NCBI GenBank assembly: GCA_012512795.1
Contig: JAAZDL010000177.1
Coordinates: 1 to 6,984 of the forward strand
Source of the DNA: Mycoplasmatota bacterium
Lineage (GTDB): Bacteria > Bacillota_I > Bacilli_A > RF39 > UBA660
DNA: 6,984 nucleotides
Direction of reading: 5' to 3'
Shown: piece after piece, positions 6,841 to 6,984 of the stretch
How positions within the stretch are numbered: the stretch's first letter is position 1
How the letters are laid out: the number at the start of each line of letters is the position of its first letter
Notes under the pieces: model-generated
Told to the model about the DNA's origin: nothing
Databases searched by the model: none
What the model saw: only the letters and a program-made list of their open reading frames with translations
Made by a program: the position numbers and the translations under genes

Positions 6841-6870
6841 AAAATCAAGTAAAAAATGCTTGATTTTTTT
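6841..6870 (+). terminator. Intrinsic terminator after the lipoprotein gene
   Basis: The 9-bp stem AAAATCAAG (6841-6849) / CTTGATTTT (6859-6867) has a 9-base loop and a T run from 6864 to 6870. It closes the prepilin-lipoprotein unit. The 3' arm also supplies the -35-like TTGATT of the next promoter. Confidence 0.85.
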
Positions 6871-6888
6871 AATTTTATAGAATATAAT
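6860..6888 (+). promoter_or_regulatory. Candidate promoter for the gene beyond the right edge
   Basis: TTGATT (6860-6865, 4 of 6 matches to TTGACA) and a perfect TATAAT (6883-6888) are separated by 17 bp. The predicted start lies at about 6894-6896. The -35 sits inside the 3' arm of the terminator, so termination and re-initiation are packed into about 30 bases. Confidence 0.6.
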
Positions 6889-6890
6889 TA

Positions 6891-6984
6891 GGTGTAAACG
6901 ACTGGCGATGATATGCGAGGTTGCTGATACACCAGGTTAGGTTGAATTGATAATCTAATTAAATATCAGGTAATTTGCATCTAG
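6891..6984 (+). promoter_or_regulatory. Structured 5' leader, possibly the rpsJ (S10) operon leader
   Basis: No coding frame is evident here and the base composition is richer in G and C than the neighbouring spacers. GGTGTA (6891-6896) is exactly complementary to TACACC (6928-6933). Inside this, CGACT (6899-6903) can pair with GGTTG (6919-6923) using G-U pairs, giving a closed two-helix element. The segment GCGAGGTTGCTGATACACC (6915-6933) resembles, from memory, a conserved word upstream of rpsJ in many Firmicutes. That identification is unverified and the downstream gene is outside the window. One caveat is that a start at 6894-6896 would cut into the outer 5' arm. Confidence 0.4.

Noticed and set aside
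1..6984. UGA-as-tryptophan code, given the mollicute-like composition
   Set aside because: All conserved tryptophans (for example in Pgk WNGP and TIM EPNWAIG) are TGG and no in-frame TGA interrupts a conserved region.
6891..6984. tRNA or other stable RNA gene at the right end
   Set aside because: No cloverleaf, T-loop sequence or CCA-type acceptor pairing could be drawn; the paired elements fit an mRNA leader better.

Overview
The window looks like chromosomal DNA of a very AT-rich Bacillota, probably a Bacilli-class, gut-type lineage such as RF39/ML615J-28 or Erysipelotrichales. That placement is inferred from base composition, the Spo0A homolog, AGGTG/GGAG-type ribosome binding sites, sigma-A-like promoters and a prepilin of the kind common in those genomes. 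All tryptophans are TGG codons and every gene ends in TAA or TAG, so the standard bacterial code fits.

Layout, all genes on the + strand. (1) Positions 1-2406 form a tight unit: the 3' part of a P-loop nucleotide kinase (probably a dNMP kinase), pgk and tpiA, with gaps of 9 and 15 bases, closed by an intrinsic terminator. (2) 2407-3245 holds a full-length spo0A. (3) gpmI follows with its own candidate promoter and ends in a terminator whose stem includes the gpmI stop codon. (4) 4859-6870 is a two-gene unit, a large type IV prepilin-like protein and a small lipoprotein, driven by a perfect-consensus promoter (TTGACA, 17 bp, TATAAT) and closed by a third terminator. (5) The last ~115 bases hold no gene but carry a promoter and a GC-richer, foldable leader. 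That leader resembles, from memory, the conserved leader upstream of the rpsJ (S10) operon in Firmicutes, so a ribosomal protein operon may begin just beyond the window.

Pgk, TpiA and GpmI catalyse three steps of the lower glycolytic trunk; gapA and eno are not in view. The main sporulation and stationary-phase regulator gene sits between tpiA and gpmI, which is an unusual place for it. TpiA and GpmI are clearly members of their families but deviate at positions that are normally near-invariant. In GpmI these include a histidine metal ligand replaced by asparagine and the loss of several substrate-binding arginines. No mobile element, CRISPR array, tRNA or rRNA was seen.
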